From NCBI GenBank assembly GCA_015223015.1, contig JADFWK010000198.1:1-16011 (forward strand): a stretch of DNA of 16,011 nucleotides, given 5' to 3'. Under the pieces are notes generated by a model. The model had not been told where the DNA came from. It searched no databases and saw only the letters and a program-made list of their open reading frames with translations. Made by a program: the position numbers and the translations under genes. This document shows, piece after piece, positions 7,024 to 14,797 of this stretch. This stretch comes from Pseudomonadota bacterium (lineage in GTDB: Bacteria > Desulfobacterota > DSM-4660 > Desulfatiglandales > B25-G16). Numbering within the stretch: the stretch's first letter is position 1; each line of letters begins with the position of its first letter.

Positions 7024-7533
7024 ATGGATAAGAATAATTTAGCAGGCATAAGGATTAGGGAGATAAGAGAATCGGACGTCGATTTCATTGTCGAGATTGA
7101 GGAAATGAATCTGGGAATAAGACGTCCAAAGTACTGGAAGAGAGAGCTTCAAAAGAACAGAGAAGGCCGTTTCCTGGGATCAAGGATAGCTGAACTCGAT
7201 GAAAGGGTTGTAGGGTTTATCTTGGGGGATATTGGCTCAAGGGAATTTGGCATGCCCGAGAATATGGGTTGGATACACACGATAGGCGTCCATCCAGATT
7301 ACCAACACAAAGGAGTTGCCAGGATGTTACTTGAGGATTATAAGAGACGATTCATGGAGCTCGATGTGGATATCATCTATACTATCGTATCCCTATCCGA
7401 CAATATGCAACTCCCTTTTTATGAAAAGATGGGCTTTAGACCGGGGAACCGCGTGTTTCTTGAGTTTAATCTAAGCAAAGAGCCGCCAAAAGGAGATAGG
7501 GTAACTGACTACGACTTTAGAGAGATTATGTAA
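7024..7533 (+). CDS. GNAT-family N-acetyltransferase (RimI-like)
   Basis: Acetyl-CoA-dependent N-acyltransferase. The acetyl-CoA-binding motif A is clear at 83-105: WIHTIGVHPDYQHKGVARML, with Q94, G97 and A99 matching the Q/R-x-x-G-x-G/A pattern. The C-terminal NMQLPFYEKMGF (about 136-148) is the usual motif B region. At 169 residues it is a single-domain enzyme of normal size. It resembles ribosomal-protein alanine acetyltransferases in layout, but the substrate cannot be told. The start ATG has a strong AGGAGG about 8 nt upstream. It is a single plus-strand gene, divergent from the PP-loop gene and followed by the palindromic repeat element. Confidence 0.88.
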   Translation: MDKNNLAGIRIREIRESDVDFIVEIEEMNLGIRRPKYWKRELQKNREGRFLGSRIAELDERVVGFILGDIGSREFGMPENMGWIHTIGVHPDYQHKGVARMLLEDYKRRFMELDVDIIYTIVSLSDNMQLPFYEKMGFRPGNRVFLEFNLSKEPPKGDRVTDYDFREIM

Positions 7534-7571
7534 TTATCCGGAGTTTTTCCAAAAGCACAGTACGAAACTGC

Positions 7572-7588
7572 TGGCCTAGGGAAGGCCA
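7572..7588. other. Small hairpin after the GNAT gene
   Basis: TGGCCT and AGGCCA form a 6-bp stem with a 5-nt loop about 40 nt after the GNAT stop codon. No T-run follows on the plus strand, so I do not call it an intrinsic terminator; it may still slow transcription. Confidence 0.25.
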
Positions 7589-7640
7589 ATCCGAAAGATC
7601 TGCTCAGTCCATAAGGAAGCGTCAAGGTAACGTCAAAGTC

Positions 7641-7825
7641 CAGGGCATGGGTATCTTTTTTTTGGTTATGCCCTCACATAGTTTAGATGAGTGGGCGTTT
7701 CAAAATGGTTCATATAGATGGAGCCTATGATTCTTAGGCTTATGGCTCAATAAACCATTTTGAATCGACCCAGTAAGGGGCCATGTTATAGGGGCATAAT
7801 CCAAAAAAAAGATACCCATGCCCTG
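7641..7825. repeat. Long imperfect palindrome (MITE-like element or structured RNA), core of repeat copy 2
   Basis: The outer arms 7641-7665 and 7801-7825 are perfect inverted repeats of 25 bp, including T8/A8. Pairing continues for 8 bp (7666-7673 with 7792-7799) after one bulged T at 7800. Inside, 7701-7710 (CAAAATGGTT) pairs perfectly with 7753-7762, flanked by an approximate match of GTGGGCGTTT to the complement of AATCGACCCAG. AGCCTA/TAGGCT (7722-7727 with 7735-7740) closes the tip. No transposase or open frame lies within. As RNA from either strand it would fold into one very long hairpin. Confidence 0.85.
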
Positions 7826-7874
7826 CAAGAAGCTTAAAAATCAATAGGTTAGGTTTCACTATGACATGGCCCTG
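7710..7874. repeat. Dispersed repeat, copy 2 (portion shared with positions 1-163)
   Basis: Nearly identical to 1-163 in the same orientation. The shared part starts in the inner stem of the palindrome, covers its right half, and runs on for about 49 nt past the palindrome end (through the CAATAGGTTAGGTTTCACTA segment). The conserved unit therefore includes a right flank that is not part of the inverted repeat. Similarity stops after about 7874. It lies between the convergent ends of the GNAT and RACo-like genes. Confidence 0.88.
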
Positions 7875-7913
7875 AAGAAAGCCTTTGAGGCATCGTAGCA
7901 TAACAACCTAATC

Positions 7914-9839
7914 CTAATGCTTGTAATCCACCGATGGGAAAAGTTTCCTATCTGTATGGGGCAAAAAGAGGGCTGCCACATACTCATCCATAAAAGGGAG
8001 GTACGTGGAAAGTTCGATATTAGTCATCATACTTGCTATCTTAGCAGTCCGCTCAAAAGCGTGAGTAGACAGAAGAGACATTCGTGCACCCATAAGAGAA
8101 CTATTGCCAACAAACTGGATTCTTTTAGGATCAATATCAGGCAAGAGCCCTATTGCAATGGCCTTAGGAATATTCAAATAACTTCCAAAACCGCCGGCAA
8201 CAAAAAATGTATCTATCTGATCAAAACCCAGGCCCACATAGTCTATAAGGGACTTAATAGCTGCGAATACAGCACCCTTTGAGCGGACAAGATTGCTTAT
8301 ATCGGACTCGGTAACACTGATATCTTTTCCTGTCTCCGTCTCATGGGAATATGCTACAATAAATTGGGGCTCATCATCTCTTTCAATTACCCGTTCATGC
8401 TTAGTGGAGCGATTGAACTTTCCCTCCTGGCCAATTATTCCATTTCTCACAAGCTCATAGACAGCGTCGATCAGCCCTGATCCACATATCCCTCGTGGCT
8501 TGGCCTTTCCGATAGTATGGTACTCCACCCTGCCATTGGTTATCTCTACCTTTTCTATAGCTCCAAGGGTAGCCCTCATGCCGCAACCAATCCCCCCGCC
8601 CTCAAAGGCAGGTCCAGCAGAGGCTGAACAACACACCATCCAGTCATTATTGCCCATGGCGATTTCCCCGTTTGTTCCCACGTCTATTAAGGCCTTTACC
8701 TCTTGCCTATCTGCTATACCACAGGCCAAAATGCCGGAAACTATATCACCACCGACGTAACTGGCTACATCGGCAACTGTCTCCAGTATTCCCTCCGGGT
8801 TTATATTTATACCTAACTCAGCTGCCCGTATCTGAGGAAAAGCATGGGCTGTTGGTACATAAGGATCCAGTCTGATAGAGCAGGGAACAAGCCCCAATAG
8901 AAGATGACTCATGGTGGTGTTCCCCGCAGCCACAATGGCAGTGATCTGTTCAACACCTATTCCTTTGTCATCGGTCAAGCTTTTTATCAGGTTATTAATG
9001 TCTTTTATGATAGCTTCATGGAGGGGATTGAGTCCCCCTTCCCTGCTGCAGGCAAAGACCATTCTTGATATCACATCTTCACCGTAATGCGACTGAAGAT
9101 TATGGCTCCCTGCTACTCCAAGGACGTTGCCTGATTTCAGATGGACAAGTTGGGCAACAACCGTAGTCGTTCCCACATCAAGGGCCAGTCCGTAATTTTG
9201 CTCGCTGGTATCTCCAGGCTCTATCTGTAATATTCGCCAGAGATCACCATGCTTGGCTATTGTGGCTGTGACCTTCCAGTTGTTACTGCGTAACTCAGAG
9301 GCCAGATCCCGGAGACAGCGTAACGATCTCTCAAAGGTCTGATATTCAGTTTTTTTTCTTAGTTCTCTTATAACTCGGTCGCTATCAGCTATATTGTCTT
9401 CAGAACTGGGCTCCTTGAGTTCCAGGTATATCTTTTGGACCAGCGGCTCAAAAAGGGAGAGAGGGTCAGAAGGAACCTTAGAGACAAAGACCTTTGCTGG
9501 TTGACTATAATCAACCACTGTTCCTTCCATCAGAATCTGTTCCGCTTCCAGGCGAGATTCAGGCGGAATGACTACCTCCATGTCGCTGCTAACCTTTGTC
9601 TGGCAAGCCAGGACATAGCCCTCCATGAGCTCTTCCTTGGATAAAAATCCGATGGAATGCTTGTCTGCCAATACCTTACCATCGGTAACCTGAACCCGGC
9701 ATTTGCCACAGACACCCTTTCCTCCACAAAGGGTGTTAATATAAACGCCTGCCTTCTCCGCTGCCTGCATCAGGGTAATATTCTCCTCTACCTCAACCTC
9801 TTTCCCCTCCGGCAGAAAGGTTACTCTATATGTACTCAT
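7914..9839 (-). CDS. RACo-like corrinoid activation protein: [2Fe-2S] ferredoxin fused to ASKHA ATPase (DUF4445 type)
   Basis: Expected to reduce inactive Co(II) corrinoid proteins back to Co(I) at the cost of ATP, so that methyl transfer can continue. The N-terminal [2Fe-2S] domain has C38, C44, C47 and C79, the adrenodoxin-like CX5CX2CXnC spacing. A linker (about 95-210) follows. The ATPase part contains DVGTTT at 221-226, AAGNTT near 305, DVGTNGE at 386-392, SASAGPAFEGGG at 405-416 and VAGGFGSYLNIPKA near the C-terminus, all typical of RACo/RamA-like activators. The 641 residues are full length. ATG 9839 has AGGAGAG about 8 nt upstream. It is the last gene of the minus-strand run. Its corrinoid target is not in the window. 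Confidence 0.92.
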   Translation of the reverse strand: MSTYRVTFLPEGKEVEVEENITLMQAAEKAGVYINTLCGGKGVCGKCRVQVTDGKVLADKHSIGFLSKEELMEGYVLACQTKVSSDMEVVIPPESRLEAEQILMEGTVVDYSQPAKVFVSKVPSDPLSLFEPLVQKIYLELKEPSSEDNIADSDRVIRELRKKTEYQTFERSLRCLRDLASELRSNNWKVTATIAKHGDLWRILQIEPGDTSEQNYGLALDVGTTTVVAQLVHLKSGNVLGVAGSHNLQSHYGEDVISRMVFACSREGGLNPLHEAIIKDINNLIKSLTDDKGIGVEQITAIVAAGNTTMSHLLLGLVPCSIRLDPYVPTAHAFPQIRAAELGININPEGILETVADVASYVGGDIVSGILACGIADRQEVKALIDVGTNGEIAMGNNDWMVCCSASAGPAFEGGGIGCGMRATLGAIEKVEITNGRVEYHTIGKAKPRGICGSGLIDAVYELVRNGIIGQEGKFNRSTKHERVIERDDEPQFIVAYSHETETGKDISVTESDISNLVRSKGAVFAAIKSLIDYVGLGFDQIDTFFVAGGFGSYLNIPKAIAIGLLPDIDPKRIQFVGNSSLMGARMSLLSTHAFERTAKIASMMTNIELSTYLPFMDEYVAALFLPHTDRKLFPSVDYKH

Positions 9840-9942
9840 ATCTTGTTCTCTCCTCGCTACTATTCCTCTCCTTCACCACTACGTACTTTCTGTAGCCGAT
9901 ACCGCCTTTCAGTCTTTTGCCCCGGCCCCCGAAATAATGCAT
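9826..9942 (-). CDS. Possible 38-residue basic small ORF before the RACo-like gene
   Basis: The 131-nt gap between the Enzyme I homologue and the RACo-like gene is unusually long for this run. It contains an ATG frame with GGAG close upstream that encodes MHYFGGRGKRLKGGIGYRKY and then a charged tail. It ends inside the first codons of the RACo-like gene in another frame. The Gly/Lys/Arg-rich composition and overlap could mean a leader peptide for translational coupling, or chance. I recognise no family. Confidence 0.2.
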   Translation of the reverse strand: MHYFGGRGKRLKGGIGYRKYVVVKERNSSEERTRYEYI

Positions 9943-9970
9943 GATCTCCGCTGTTCAATCCCCTTTCTCC

Positions 9971-11719
9971 TCATTTCGATTTCCGTTCCCCGTCTCCTTC
10001 AGGAATCCAGCTGATTACTGAGGCACCTAAATCGGTGTCTGCTATGGCATTACGAACCGACTGAGCAGAGGTTGGTGTGATACTCAGAGACCTGAAGCCC
10101 AGGCCAAGCAAAAGCGGAACAAGCTGTGGATGTGAAGCAATCTCTCCGCAAATTGTCACATCCTTTTCCTTACCCGATTCGGCTGCCCGTTCTATGATGA
10201 AGTGTAGCAACCAAAGAAATGCTTTGTTCTCGAAATCCTCGTATTTGAGAACAGCTTCGTTATCACGGTCAGCCGCCATAAAGTACTGCAGTAGATCATT
10301 GGTTCCCACGTTAACAAAATCCACCTCCGCCCAAATGTCACTAATACTAATTGCCGCAGCAGGAACTTCAATCATGGCGCCGAGTTGAACGTCCGCAGAG
10401 AAGGCCTCACCGCTTGCGCGCAGTTCCTCCTTGACGTTTTGAAAGAGACGCTTTACCTCGCGGATGTCATCCACGGTTGTGATCATCGGAAGCAGAATGC
10501 CAACTGGGAATCCAACAGCAGCACGGAGGATTGCGCGCAGTTGAACCCGAAGTTCTTCGGGGCGGTGCAAGAGGTGCCGTCGCACACCCCGAACCCCCAG
10601 GGCAGGATTCTGTCCGGTGCAATAACGAAAGTCAACAATTTCCTTATCCCCGCCGATATCAAAAGTACGGATCACCACCCGCCTCCCACCAGCGGCAGTG
10701 AAAACACGATGATAGATGTCGTATTGTTCCTCCTCTGTTGGAAAGCTTTCCGTCTCCAAGACAAAGAACTCCGTGCGAAATAGTCCAACCCCTTCAAGCC
10801 GATTGTGAAGCACGAGTTGGATTTGGTCTGGATTATTGATATTTGCCATCAAACGAACATCCACGCCATCCTTGGTGCGGCTACCAATCGGAGGTGAAAG
10901 AGGCAATGCTTCAGGGATTTCCAGTTCCCGTCTCAGGGTAATGTATTCTTGAACGGTTTCGGGTTTTGGTCGAATGATAATAACGCTGTTAATTGCGTCA
11001 ACAATCACCCGATCCCCGTCCACAGCAGACTCCCTCAGACCCTTTACACCACCGATAGCCGGTATCCCAAAACCTTTAAGAAGTATTGCCGCATGGGATG
11101 AAAGCACAGCACTCTCAGTGACGAATGCAACCGACCGAAAACGGCGGGCCTCCATCACTGAAGATGGAAAAAGATTGCCGGAGATCAGCACTTCCGATTC
11201 CCTCCTCTGCGGTAAAACTTTTTTGTACGTCTCCGGCCTTGAAGAGAGGGCATCTACAATGCTTTCAACCAAATCACGAATGTCCTCTGCGCGGGACTTG
11301 AGATATGGGCTCCTGCTTGCCTCCAGCCCTGTGATGATCTGCTGGGCCTCCACCTCAATGGCCCACGCTGCATTCTTGTATTCAGCTGAAATCCTAGAAC
11401 GCACAGCATCATGAAACTGGCCATCTGTCAGCATTGCTTCATGGTTTTTCAATATGAGTGAAGCACTCAGAGAGGAACCTGCATGGGCTTCTTTTATGTG
11501 TTCATAGAGATGGTCACTGACAGTCTTTACCGCCTCGCTGTAGCGTTGTTGCTCTGATTCCACCTGGTCTGATGTAATCCTTTTTCTTGATATATAAATT
11601 TCACGATCAAGAATTCGTATATGCCCAATCCCGATACCAGGGCAGATTGTAACGCCTTTCAGCCTAATCTCTTTAGCACTTTCTGACACGGTGTCTTTAG
11701 GTAACGCCTTTTCATCCAT
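9971..11719 (-). CDS. PTS Enzyme I homologue (phosphoenolpyruvate-protein phosphotransferase)
   Basis: Enzyme I takes phosphate from phosphoenolpyruvate on a histidine and passes it to HPr-type proteins. All parts are present: the N-terminal CPGIGIGHI, the phosphohistidine H209 in SSHAAILL, the phosphoenolpyruvate site RTEFFVLE (315-322), TFDIGGDK (352-359), NPALGVRGVR (371-380), VGTNDLLQYFMAADRDN (471-487) and the catalytic-site C524 in ICGEIASHP. The loop before the histidine reads ESAVLSSH instead of the usual GGxTSH. No HPr, EII or kinase gene is visible nearby. The frame runs to a TTG at 11743; I prefer ATG 11719 because GGGAGG lies 9 nt upstream. That gives 582 residues, a normal size. 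Its place before a RACo-like gene suggests a special phosphotransfer role, which is inference. Confidence 0.88.
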   Translation of the reverse strand: MDEKALPKDTVSESAKEIRLKGVTICPGIGIGHIRILDREIYISRKRITSDQVESEQQRYSEAVKTVSDHLYEHIKEAHAGSSLSASLILKNHEAMLTDGQFHDAVRSRISAEYKNAAWAIEVEAQQIITGLEASRSPYLKSRAEDIRDLVESIVDALSSRPETYKKVLPQRRESEVLISGNLFPSSVMEARRFRSVAFVTESAVLSSHAAILLKGFGIPAIGGVKGLRESAVDGDRVIVDAINSVIIIRPKPETVQEYITLRRELEIPEALPLSPPIGSRTKDGVDVRLMANINNPDQIQLVLHNRLEGVGLFRTEFFVLETESFPTEEEQYDIYHRVFTAAGGRRVVIRTFDIGGDKEIVDFRYCTGQNPALGVRGVRRHLLHRPEELRVQLRAILRAAVGFPVGILLPMITTVDDIREVKRLFQNVKEELRASGEAFSADVQLGAMIEVPAAAISISDIWAEVDFVNVGTNDLLQYFMAADRDNEAVLKYEDFENKAFLWLLHFIIERAAESGKEKDVTICGEIASHPQLVPLLLGLGFRSLSITPTSAQSVRNAIADTDLGASVISWIPEGDGERKSK

Positions 11720-11782
11720 CCTAATAATCCTCCCAACCAGCAATACTTGGGTTCAGGCTCGCCCGAGAATCACTCTTTCGCT

Positions 11783-12424
11783 CTATCCCCGCTTACCCTT
11801 GTAATGGACTACAATAGAGGGATTCAGTTCATAGATTGGTGATCCTGCTCCCATTACATCTGGGATTGAGCCCAGCTTGGGACTCATAATACCTGCTGCC
11901 TTGAGCTCTGCTATCAACCCATCAACTCTATTGCTGAGACCAAACTGGAGACATATCTTCTTTATTTGATTCCCGTTGATTTTATTATCTATAGCCTTTT
12001 CGGCAATAGCCTTTATCAACCCGGGTATCTGTTTCCAAGCCGGGTCTCTTAATTTTTTAAAAAGCTCGATTATGGCCTTTTCAGGATACCATTTCGCGCT
12101 CTGCATGGCCTCTTTTGCTAGATATCGTATCACATTCGGCATCTCATATACCTCTCCGTCTCTTGCCAATAACAATCGATCCTCCCAGCTCGAGCTCTTT
12201 GCCGTCCTGACAGGCAGAAGCAATCTCCATTCCTCGGCCATAAGTAAAATATCTTCCGGATCATCTTCGACAACATCCCTTATTTCCTGGTAACAAACAG
12301 TATCATGCAAGGAGGCGTAGGCAAGTACTTTGGATAATCCACCGGTGGCCTCGGCATCACCAAGAATAGGACTCAAGGCCTTTTCCAGCTGCCTTGCCTT
12401 TTTCTTTATTTGCACGATATCCAT
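11783..12424 (-). CDS. Unrecognised 213-residue protein of the corrinoid-type cluster
   Basis: I do not recognise a family. The sequence is soluble-looking and mainly helical, without signal peptide or membrane segment. It has two cysteines (near residues 44 and 158) and several hydrophobic-helical blocks. The region around 150-178 (QIKKICLQFGLSNRVDGLIAELKAAGIMSP) resembles a winged-helix or helix-turn-helix recognition unit, so a regulator or adaptor is conceivable. This is a weak reading. ATG 12424 lacks a clear ribosome site. It lies 88 nt after the FAD oxidoreductase and 63 nt before the Enzyme I homologue on the same strand, so it is very likely in the same transcript. Conservation next to RACo-like or DUF1638 genes elsewhere would be the best clue to its role. 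Confidence 0.75.
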   Translation of the reverse strand: MDIVQIKKKARQLEKALSPILGDAEATGGLSKVLAYASLHDTVCYQEIRDVVEDDPEDILLMAEEWRLLLPVRTAKSSSWEDRLLLARDGEVYEMPNVIRYLAKEAMQSAKWYPEKAIIELFKKLRDPAWKQIPGLIKAIAEKAIDNKINGNQIKKICLQFGLSNRVDGLIAELKAAGIMSPKLGSIPDVMGAGSPIYELNPSIVVHYKGKRG

Positions 12425-12512
12425 AGGCCATGTCTCTAATTCCGTTGGGATCGCCTTGAAGGGATAGACCTGGCTCTCTCACCTATGAATTATTGATAGT
12501 ATGTTTGCTGGC

Positions 12513-13853
12513 CTATGCCTTTCTGGCCTTGTTTGCAGCAATCAAGATGGGATCCCATACTGGGGCAAAAGGCGGTGCATAACCCAAATCCAGATGATAT
12601 ACATCCTCTGCGGTCATACCTGCATGCAAGACCGCAGCCATCACATCTATTCTATGGGCAACTCCTTCTCTGCCTATCATCTGAGCCCCCAGTAACCTCC
12701 GAGTATCTCTCTCCGTGATAAGGTGAACGGTGATCGGATAACCTCCGGGATAATGCTTAGATCTAGACCTGTGACGTATGGTGGTAGCATAGGCGTCAAA
12801 TCCATCACCAGTGGCCTCCTTTAAACTCAGCCCGGTCCGTGCAACCTCCAGGTCGAATATCTTTGATACAGCAGTACCCACAATGCCAGGGAATTCTGTA
12901 TTCAACCCTCCGATATTCTCACCGGCCACCCTTCCTGCCTTATTAGCCGTTGTTCCAAGTGGTATGTACGCCGGTTTGCCACGCACTATGTGATACGCCT
13001 CAGCGCAATCACCCCCTGCATAAACACGCTCTACATTGGTTTTCTGGTGCTTGTTCACAGCAATAGCACCCGTTACACCGATCTTCACACCTATCTGTTG
13101 GGCAAGGTCCACATTTGGAAGGGCCCCTTTTGCAACCAGTACTGCCTCAGCCTTCACCTCCCCCTTGTTGGTCACTACCTTCTCGACCCTACCATGACCC
13201 TCAAAAGATATGATATCTACACCAGTACTTATGGTTACACCCTTTGATCTCACCTCCTCCTCAACCAAGCCAGACATCTCGGGATCAAAGTTCAACAACA
13301 TCTGGGACGTCTTTTTTAGTATAGTGACACGCTTTCCCAAGCTCACGAAGGCCTCTGCCATCTCAAGACCAATATACCCACCACCGCAGATTACTATATC
13401 CTCTGCATCGCGGGCGCTGTCACGGATAGAAATAGCATCCTCTACGGTGCGCAAGGTATGCACACCCATCAGTTTTTCCCCAGCAACACCCAGGGTTTTA
13501 CCGGTAGCACCCGTGGCGATCATGATGTAATCGAACTGCTCTTTGAAACTCCTGTGGTTAACCAAATCATCCACCGTGACATATCCATTTTTATAGTCTA
13601 TCTCAACTACCTCGTGCATCCTGTGGATAGGGATGGAACGTTTCTGCTCAAACTCCTCTGGGGTGATTTCAATCAGATCTTCTGGTTGAGGGACAAGACC
13701 TGACACGAAGTATGGCTCAGAACATGCCCCATAGGATATATAGCCTGATTTTTCGAAGACCACGGTACTCATATCCCCCTTCTTGAGCCGCTTGGCAGCA
13801 CTCGCAGCAGACAACCCGGCTGCAACTCCGCCTATTACTACCAGTTTCTCCAT
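12513..13853 (-). CDS. FAD-dependent pyridine nucleotide-disulfide oxidoreductase (NADH oxidase / CoA-disulfide reductase type)
   Basis: Flavoenzyme that passes electrons from NAD(P)H through FAD to a disulfide, persulfide, oxygen or protein partner. The N-terminal FAD site is VVIGGVAAGLSAA (5-17). The single redox cysteine C44 lies in ISYGACSEPYFVSG, the position used by CoA-disulfide reductases and NADH oxidases, although the usual GLPY or GIPY after it reads SEPY. The NAD(P)H site is VICGGGYIGLEMAEA and the second FAD motif YAGGDCAEA. A C-terminal dimerisation domain completes 446 residues, normal for the family. ATG 13853 follows a strong AAGGAGG by 7 nt. In this cluster it might supply electrons to the RACo-like [2Fe-2S] domain, but that is inference; peroxide or persulfide reduction is equally open. 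Confidence 0.9.
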   Translation of the reverse strand: MEKLVVIGGVAAGLSAASAAKRLKKGDMSTVVFEKSGYISYGACSEPYFVSGLVPQPEDLIEITPEEFEQKRSIPIHRMHEVVEIDYKNGYVTVDDLVNHRSFKEQFDYIMIATGATGKTLGVAGEKLMGVHTLRTVEDAISIRDSARDAEDIVICGGGYIGLEMAEAFVSLGKRVTILKKTSQMLLNFDPEMSGLVEEEVRSKGVTISTGVDIISFEGHGRVEKVVTNKGEVKAEAVLVAKGALPNVDLAQQIGVKIGVTGAIAVNKHQKTNVERVYAGGDCAEAYHIVRGKPAYIPLGTTANKAGRVAGENIGGLNTEFPGIVGTAVSKIFDLEVARTGLSLKEATGDGFDAYATTIRHRSRSKHYPGGYPITVHLITERDTRRLLGAQMIGREGVAHRIDVMAAVLHAGMTAEDVYHLDLGYAPPFAPVWDPILIAANKARKA

Positions 13854-13937
13854 AATTGAACCTCCTTAACCGTCAGCTTTTCTATGCTGGTGCCAGCAAA
13901 ACTACCGCTGAAACTGTCGAGATCAAGGCGCCTTAAC

Positions 13938-14582
13938 TCACTCTTGCAGTGTATGGAGCTGTGCCAGCAATTTACCCTTGAATCGGTCGAGAGTTATCTC
14001 ATGTGGGATAATTGGGATGGCCATCCAGTCGGAGTATTCAAGCAGTTCTTCTGCATGTTCCTCAATATAGTGATCAAAAAAACCTATCCCATCGAGAACT
14101 ATTGCCCCTCCAGTATGCTTTGGAAAGTTTTCGTTTGCCAGGCCTTTATCCCAGTCCTTAAATACATGCTTTCTGAACAATATCCACCCCGGTGTCATCC
14201 ACCATACCTTATCCCCTTTGCCTATCTCTTCCCTTTCATCTTTACCAGCGAGCATGTCGACACAGTGAGAGGCCTGCACCCTCACAATGCCGTCACCCTG
14301 TTCCTTGATAATGGTATCTATCGTCCTGAAAAGGTCATTGGAGTTGACATAGCAAAACTGCCCCCCATATACGACAATTATCTTGTTCGAGTATTCCCTT
14401 GCCTTTTTAATTCTATCTATGAGCTGGTTTTCTAATTCTCTCGGTATCTCATGCAGTCCTGGGGTTGTAAAAAGCACCTTCTTTGCATCCAAAAAGCCTT
14501 CTTCTTTCAGGTGGTTTATCTCCGGGCTTAGGGTCCCACATGCCACAATAACGCAGTCTCTAAATGAGTTATTCTTTTCCAT
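13938..14582 (-). CDS. DUF1638 family protein
   Basis: Protein of unknown biochemical function in a family that, as I recall, often lies beside corrinoid methyltransferase genes in methanogens and anaerobic bacteria. Landmarks are IVACGTLSPEI (12-22), the central IIVVYGGQFCYVN (68-80) and QASHCVDMLAG (103-113). The cysteines C15, C77 and C107 with H106 could form a metal or iron-sulfur site, a suggestion from conservation of these positions as I remember the family. The 214 residues match the usual size. There is no signal peptide or membrane segment. ATG 14582 has GGAGAGAG directly upstream. It follows a 43-residue small ORF by 24 nt and precedes the FAD oxidoreductase by 84 nt. That gap holds a dyad TGCTGG-CCAGCA at 13885-13898. 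Confidence 0.82.
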   Translation of the reverse strand: MEKNNSFRDCVIVACGTLSPEINHLKEEGFLDAKKVLFTTPGLHEIPRELENQLIDRIKKAREYSNKIIVVYGGQFCYVNSNDLFRTIDTIIKEQGDGIVRVQASHCVDMLAGKDEREEIGKGDKVWWMTPGWILFRKHVFKDWDKGLANENFPKHTGGAIVLDGIGFFDHYIEEHAEELLEYSDWMAIPIIPHEITLDRFKGKLLAQLHTLQE

Positions 14583-14606
14583 CTCTCTCCAATCATCTTT
14601 AGAGGG

Positions 14607-14738
14607 TTAAACCGATACCGCACATCCATAGGCACTATGTATGGCATCCATGGCCCTACCTATTTCCTTGCAATCTCCTACAAGGAAACCTTCGATTTTT
14701 CCTTTGAGCCTATTTTCTAAAAAATTGTCCGGATCCAT
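14607..14738 (-). CDS. Small ORF, 43 residues, between the MBL-fold and DUF1638 genes
   Basis: An ATG frame encodes MDPDNFLENRLKGKIEGFLV, then GDCKEIGRAMDAIHSAYGCA and a short end. It fills most of the otherwise 215-nt gap between two genes of the run, ends 24 nt before the DUF1638 start, and has a balanced, protein-like composition with two cysteines. The ribosome site is weak (AGATAAGAGAT before the ATG). I recognise no family. It could be a genuine small cofactor-binding or regulatory protein or the worn end of a longer gene. Confidence 0.5.
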   Translation of the reverse strand: MDPDNFLENRLKGKIEGFLVGDCKEIGRAMDAIHSAYGCAVSV

Positions 14739-14797
14739 ATCTCTTATCTAAAGAAGAAGTTCGCATCCGTTAAATAACCCTCGCTAAATAGTGATGA

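Noticed and set aside
7641-7825. Palindrome as an intrinsic terminator for the convergent GNAT and RACo-like genes
   Set aside because: The T8/A8 tracts lie within the stem rather than after it, and no T-run follows either end. It could still affect transcript ends.
7641-7874. CRISPR array
   Set aside because: Only one long palindrome and one distant copy exist; there are no regularly spaced short repeats and no cas genes.
10974-11414. 146-codon plus-strand frame
   Set aside because: Antisense shadow of the Enzyme I homologue, over the conserved phosphohistidine region.
13925-13934. Perfect 10-bp palindrome AAGGCGCCTT between DUF1638 and FAD oxidoreductase genes
   Set aside because: Short enough to occur by chance, and it lies at the end of the DUF1638 gene without promoter elements nearby.
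13884-14435. 183-codon plus-strand frame
   Set aside because: It lies antisense to the well-supported DUF1638 gene and has a Cys/Phe/Pro-rich, unprotein-like composition.
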